A DNA stretch of 64,000 nucleotides, from contig DXXG01000018.1 in the NCBI GenBank assembly GCA_019416455.1, positions 1-64,000 on the forward strand, given 5' to 3'. Under the pieces are notes generated by a model that was not told where the DNA came from, ran no database searches, and saw only the letters and a program-made list of their open reading frames with translations. Below, piece after piece: positions 60,978 through 64,000 of the stretch (the stretch's first letter is position 1; every line of letters starts with the position of its first letter). A program made the translations under genes and the position numbers. The stretch comes from Clostridiales bacterium. Lineage in GTDB: Bacteria; Bacillota; Clostridia; Oscillospirales; Acutalibacteraceae.

Positions 60978-61006
60978 GAAGGGGCAAAGTTGTTTTTTGC
61001 CCCTTC
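60978..61006 (+). terminator. Terminator of the NSS transporter gene
   Basis: GAAGGGGCAA/TTGCCCCTTC, 10 perfect pairs, then TTGTGTT (weak U tract). Confidence 0.65.
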
Positions 61007-61018
61007 TTGTGTTATGAT
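60990..61018 (+). promoter_or_regulatory. Promoter of the rRNA methyltransferase gene
   Basis: TTGTTT, 17 nt, TATGAT. It lies inside the preceding terminator, so the two overlap. Confidence 0.65.
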
Positions 61019-61084
61019 AAAGCAATTAGAAAACGGAATGAAAAGTCTTGCGCCTGACGGTTATCAGAGGAGAAAGGGGACGCC

Positions 61085-62302
61085 ATGAAAACAGAACGAG
61101 CCTATCCCGCCGTGGTCATCGACGCCCGGGGGACGAAAAAAGCCCAGGGGGGTCATCCCTGGGTGTTCGACAACGAGATCACCGACGTAAAGGGCACTCC
61201 GGAGGACGGGGCCCTGTGTGACGTTCTCAGCCCCAAGGGGCGGTATCTGGGCACTGGGTATTTCAATTCCCACTCCAAGATCCGGGTGCGGATGATCTCC
61301 CAGAACGCCAACGACACCTTTGGAGAGTCCTTTTTCCAGCGGCGTGTCCGCTACGCCTGGGACTACCGGAAAACCGTCATGGGTCCCGAGGGCACGGAAA
61401 ACTGCCGGGTGATCTTCGGGGAGGCGGACGGCTTTCCGGGACTCACCGTGGACAAGTTCGGGGATATCCTGGTGACCCAGACCCTGTGCCTTGGCACCGA
61501 GCTGCGGAAGGACTTGATCTTCCCGGCCCTGGTAGAGGCTATGGAGGAGGACGGGGAGAGGATCCGGGGCGTCTATGAGCGCAACGACGTGAAGATCCGG
61601 GAGCTGGAAGGGCTGACCCAGAACAAGGGATGGTATCCCCTTGCTGGGAAGGAGCTGCCCCAAAGCACCCAGACCCAAATTACGGAGAACGGCATCCGCT
61701 ACAACGTGGACTTTGAGAACGGCCAAAAGACCGGATTCTTCCTGGACCAGAAGTTCAACCGTGCCGCCGCTGCCCGGATCGCTCCCGGCAGGACGGTGCT
61801 GGACTGTTTTACCCATACCGGTTCCTTCGGGCTGAACTGCGCCAAGGCAGGGGCCAAGCGGGTCCATTCCGTGGACATCTCCGAGACCGCCATTGCCTGC
61901 GCTAAGGAGAACGCCGCACTAAACGGCCTTTCCGTGGAGTACGAAGCCGCCAACGTGTTCGACTTGCTGCCCACCCTGACCCCAGGGGAGTATGACTATA
62001 TCATTTTGGACCCGCCGGCTTTCACCAAGTCAGGCAAGACGGTGAAAAGCGCCCAGCGGGGGTACAAGGAGATCAATTACCGTGCCATGAAAGCCCTGCC
62101 CCGGGGCGGGTATCTGGCCACCTGTTCCTGTTCCCATTTCATGACCGACGCCCTGTTCCGTCAGATGCTTCAAAGCGCCGCAGCGGACGCCCAGGTGGAG
62201 CTCCGCCTGGTGGAAGCCAGAGCCCAGGGCCCGGATCACCCGGTGCTGTGGAATGTGCCGGAAACGGATTATTTGAAGTTCTATATCTTCCAGGTGGTGT
62301 AA
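61085..62302 (+). CDS. rlmI: Class I rRNA methyltransferase, RlmI-like
   Basis: The 405-residue protein has an N-terminal PUA domain (AVVIDARGTKKAQGGHPWVF), a central EEHD-like domain and a C-terminal SAM domain. The latter shows TGFFLDQKFNR, DCFTHTGSFGL (motif I) and LDPPAFTKS (motif IV). RlmI makes m5C1962 in E. coli 23S rRNA; related Clostridia proteins are not all tested. GGAGAAAGGGG precedes the ATG. Confidence 0.85.
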   Translation: MKTERAYPAVVIDARGTKKAQGGHPWVFDNEITDVKGTPEDGALCDVLSPKGRYLGTGYFNSHSKIRVRMISQNANDTFGESFFQRRVRYAWDYRKTVMGPEGTENCRVIFGEADGFPGLTVDKFGDILVTQTLCLGTELRKDLIFPALVEAMEEDGERIRGVYERNDVKIRELEGLTQNKGWYPLAGKELPQSTQTQITENGIRYNVDFENGQKTGFFLDQKFNRAAAARIAPGRTVLDCFTHTGSFGLNCAKAGAKRVHSVDISETAIACAKENAALNGLSVEYEAANVFDLLPTLTPGEYDYIILDPPAFTKSGKTVKSAQRGYKEINYRAMKALPRGGYLATCSCSHFMTDALFRQMLQSAAADAQVELRLVEARAQGPDHPVLWNVPETDYLKFYIFQVV

Positions 62303-62310
62303 AAAGGATA

Positions 62311-62470
62311 AACGTAAAAGTTTTGCCAGCTTTTTCAAAAGCTGCGGGGTGTGGGGCGGCGCCCCACGGCCTTAAACCGGCGCAGCCGGAAAAGAAAAGC
62401 AGTGAGGACGGCGCATCAGCGCGCAGCGCTGTAGCCGCCCGAACGGACGGTTTTCAGGCCCTGTGTTTCC
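62311..62470 (+). repeat. Family A interspersed element, copy A8
   Basis: Starts 9 nt after the rlmI-like stop. ACGTAAAAGTTTT box; H1 CAGCTTTT/AAAAGCTG (8 bp, loop TC); H2 GTGGGGC/GCCCCAC (loop GGC); H3 CCGGC-GCA-GCCGG; H4 GACGGC...GCCGCC around GCATCAGCGCGCAGCGCTGTA. H0 is missing. 62471-62550 has no gene. Confidence 0.82.
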
Positions 62471-62562
62471 CAGGGGGGCTTCAAAAAGCAAGGGGAGGGT
62501 CCTTTAAAAACGTGTAAGCAAACACTCAGACAGACAAGCGGGAAAGGACGGTGCCGTGTTTT

Positions 62563-62829
62563 ATGAACGGAAAGGAAACTGCCGGGAAAAGCGGAATGGG
62601 CTTTGTCGGGGTCTTGACTCTGATCTTTATCGTTTTAAAGCTGACCGGAAATATCAGTTGGTCTTGGCTATGGGTGCTGTCGCCCATATGGATCTGTGCG
62701 CTCTTGCTCCTTGCGCTTTTTGGGGCGGTTTTCATTGCCATAAAACTGAAAAAGCATAAAGACAAAAAAGACGGTAAAACCGTTGATACTATCACAAAAA
62801 ACGAGGAGGATCATCATGAGGACCATTGA
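62563..62829 (+). CDS. Small membrane protein, transmembrane Fragile-X-F type
   Basis: The 88-residue protein has helices at about 12-30 (FVGVLTLIFIVLKLTG) and 36-58, with the hallmark ISWSWLWVLSPIWI between and a charged C-terminal tail (KKHKDKKDGK...HHEDH). This pattern is common in phages and phage-derived regions, but no other phage gene is here. The start is uncertain: GTG at 62551 is 3 nt after GGAAAGG, and ATG at 62563 is about 15 nt after it. Function unknown. It overlaps the next gene by 14 nt. Confidence 0.65.
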   Translation: MNGKETAGKSGMGFVGVLTLIFIVLKLTGNISWSWLWVLSPIWICALLLLALFGAVFIAIKLKKHKDKKDGKTVDTITKNEEDHHEDH

Positions 62830-63247
62830 CACATTTTCTTACAAACTGGGCGCTGCGGACTGCTTCTGCGAGATGGTGGAGGCAGGCGTGAAGAAGATCG
62901 CCCTGGCCCATCCCTGCGACACCCGGGAGGAGCGGGATAGCTTCCATGAGGAGTATGAGAAGCTCTGCCAGGAGTACCATGTGAAGCAGTACGACGAGGA
63001 CGAAGGGTTCATCACCGACCTGTTCCCTGTGTCCATGAACAAAGACCGTTTCAACGTGATCTTCTATCAGGACGAAAAGGTGCTCCAGGAATATCTGGAC
63101 CTGAAAGAGGAGAAGAAGCAGGCTCAGGCCACAGGCACCTACACCCCGGAAAAGCGCCGGGACATCGCCTGGCGGTACGGCAAGCTGCTGTCCTATACCG
63201 ATGAGGGCATCGAGCGGCTGCTGGCCGGGAACAAGGAACGGGAATAA
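62816..63247 (+). CDS. Uncharacterised acidic protein
   Basis: I do not recognise a named family. The 143-residue protein is soluble and rich in Glu, Asp and Lys. It begins with TIDTFSYKLGAADCFCEMVE, followed by KKIALAHPCDTREERDSF. A central ITDLFPVSMNKDRFNVIFYQ stretch and a helical C-terminus (DIAWRYGKLLSYTDEGIERL) follow. GAGGAGG lies 6 nt before the ATG. It overlaps the small membrane protein gene and precedes the DAHP synthase gene. Confidence 0.65.
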   Translation: MRTIDTFSYKLGAADCFCEMVEAGVKKIALAHPCDTREERDSFHEEYEKLCQEYHVKQYDEDEGFITDLFPVSMNKDRFNVIFYQDEKVLQEYLDLKEEKKQAQATGTYTPEKRRDIAWRYGKLLSYTDEGIERLLAGNKERE

Positions 63248-63288
63248 CCCCTGAGACGGGGAGACTGAAAGAAAAGAGTGGATCGCGT

Positions 63289-64000
63289 ATGGCAATGGAG
63301 TATAACCGACAGCTTCCCGGACCTGAGGAGCTGAAGGGGGAATATCCCCTTCCTCTGAAGCTGCGGGTCATCAAGGAGGAACGTGACCGGGAGATCCGGC
63401 AGGTGTTCCAGGGGGAAAGCGACAAATTCCTGGTGATGGTGGGGCCCTGCTCCGCGGACCGGGAGGACGCGGTATTGGAATACGTTTCCAGGCTTGCCAA
63501 AGTGCAGGAGCAGGTGAAAGACCGGCTGGTGCTCATCCCCCGGGTATACACCAATAAGCCCCGGACCACCGGCGCCGGGTATAAGGGTATGCTCCATCAG
63601 CCCTCCCCGGACAAGGCTCCGGACCTGCTGGGGGGCATCATCGCCATCCGGCGGCTCCACCTGCGGGTGATGGAGGAGTCCGGCCTCACCGCCGCCGACG
63701 AGATGCTCTACCCGGAGAACCGCAGCTATTTGGACGACGTGCTCTCCTACGAAGCGGTGGGGGCCCGGTCCGTGGAGAACCAGCAGCACCGGCTCACCGC
63801 CAGCGGCATGGATATCCCCGTGGGCATGAAGAACCCCACCAGCGGCGACTTGTCTGTGATGCTCAATTCCATCCAGGCGGCCCAGAGCGGCCACACCTTC
63901 CTGTACCGGGGCTGGGACGTGACCACCACCGGCAACCCGCTGGCTCACGCTATTTTGCGGGGCGGTGTGGACAAGTACGGCACCTGCGTGCCCAACTATC
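63289..64000 (+). CDS. 3-deoxy-7-phosphoheptulonate (DAHP) synthase, class I (3' end outside window)
   Basis: An open frame of 237 codons runs to the window edge. It contains LVMVGPCSADREDAVLEY (active-site GPCS), LIPRVYTNKPRTTGAGYKGM, EMLYPENRSYLDDVLSYEAV-GARSVENQQHR and GMKNPTSGDL, the class I AroF/G/H order. The enzyme condenses phosphoenolpyruvate and erythrose 4-phosphate to start aromatic amino acid synthesis. The usual length is about 340, so roughly 100 residues are missing. The feedback-inhibitor type cannot be told. Start ATG 63289; AAGAGTGG upstream is weak. Confidence 0.92.
   Translation, partial: MAMEYNRQLPGPEELKGEYPLPLKLRVIKEERDREIRQVFQGESDKFLVMVGPCSADREDAVLEYVSRLAKVQEQVKDRLVLIPRVYTNKPRTTGAGYKGMLHQPSPDKAPDLLGGIIAIRRLHLRVMEESGLTAADEMLYPENRSYLDDVLSYEAVGARSVENQQHRLTASGMDIPVGMKNPTSGDLSVMLNSIQAAQSGHTFLYRGWDVTTTGNPLAHAILRGGVDKYGTCVPNY

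Overview
The window is 64 kb of GC-rich (roughly 60%) low-GC-clade-type Firmicute chromosome. Firmicute-style ribosome binding sites, TTGACA/TATAAT promoters, a cysteine T-box leader, a CwlJ/GerQ spore-germination pair, RecA/RecX and a FabK-type fatty acid synthesis cluster point to an endospore-forming anaerobic Clostridia of the Oscillospiraceae kind (Flavonifractor/Intestinimonas-like). That placement is inference from gene content and style. No rRNA, tRNA, CRISPR array, transposase or integrase gene was seen. Layout, left to right: the 5' end of a secreted protein and xylB (minus); a glpA/glpB-like/DUF1667 oxidoreductase operon; a HAD phosphatase; trxA-trxB; an orphan F420-ligase-like gene (minus); cwlJ-gerQ; a minus-strand block of a DUF3842 gene, a Nudix gene, rimO and pgsA; a sigma-like/GerMN fusion with yihY (minus). 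Then oppABCDF, a GH42 beta-galactosidase, a long PRPP synthetase, a T-box-controlled cysE-cysS unit, an M28 peptidase, an ABC-F ATPase (minus) with an attenuator leader, a small kinase, recA-recX and potABCD. A minus-strand group follows (prmC, DUF1385, histidine kinase, response regulator, calcium-loop lipoprotein). The right third is rsmE with an SDR gene, the fatty acid cluster fabH-fabK-fabD-fabG-fabF-accB-fabZ-accC-accD-accA (no acpP), rlmD-nudix, a MATE exporter, an NSS transporter, an rRNA methyltransferase, two small genes and the start of a DAHP synthase gene. Most genes are ordinary. The unusual content lies between them. At least twelve copies of one structured interspersed repeat (called family A here) are present: a chain of four or five small hairpins whose stems change sequence while keeping pairing, beginning with a conserved TAAAAGTTT-type box. 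A second repeat, family B (hairpin with a TGA loop, then GC-rich stems), occurs singly or as a tandem array, and three times lies just upstream of an A copy. Most copies begin within about 10 nt of a stop codon and lie on the coding strand of the gene they follow, including inside operons (potB/potC, accB/fabZ, response regulator/histidine kinase). Two A copies carry a nested 55-nt structured insert that itself shows compensatory changes. This family of 3'-UTR-associated elements is the best candidate for something undescribed. The second candidate is the ABC-F leader, which has two terminator-like structures, a 27-codon upstream ORF that overlaps the second terminator, and a competing anti-terminator pairing. 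All repeat boundaries were read by eye and are approximate.
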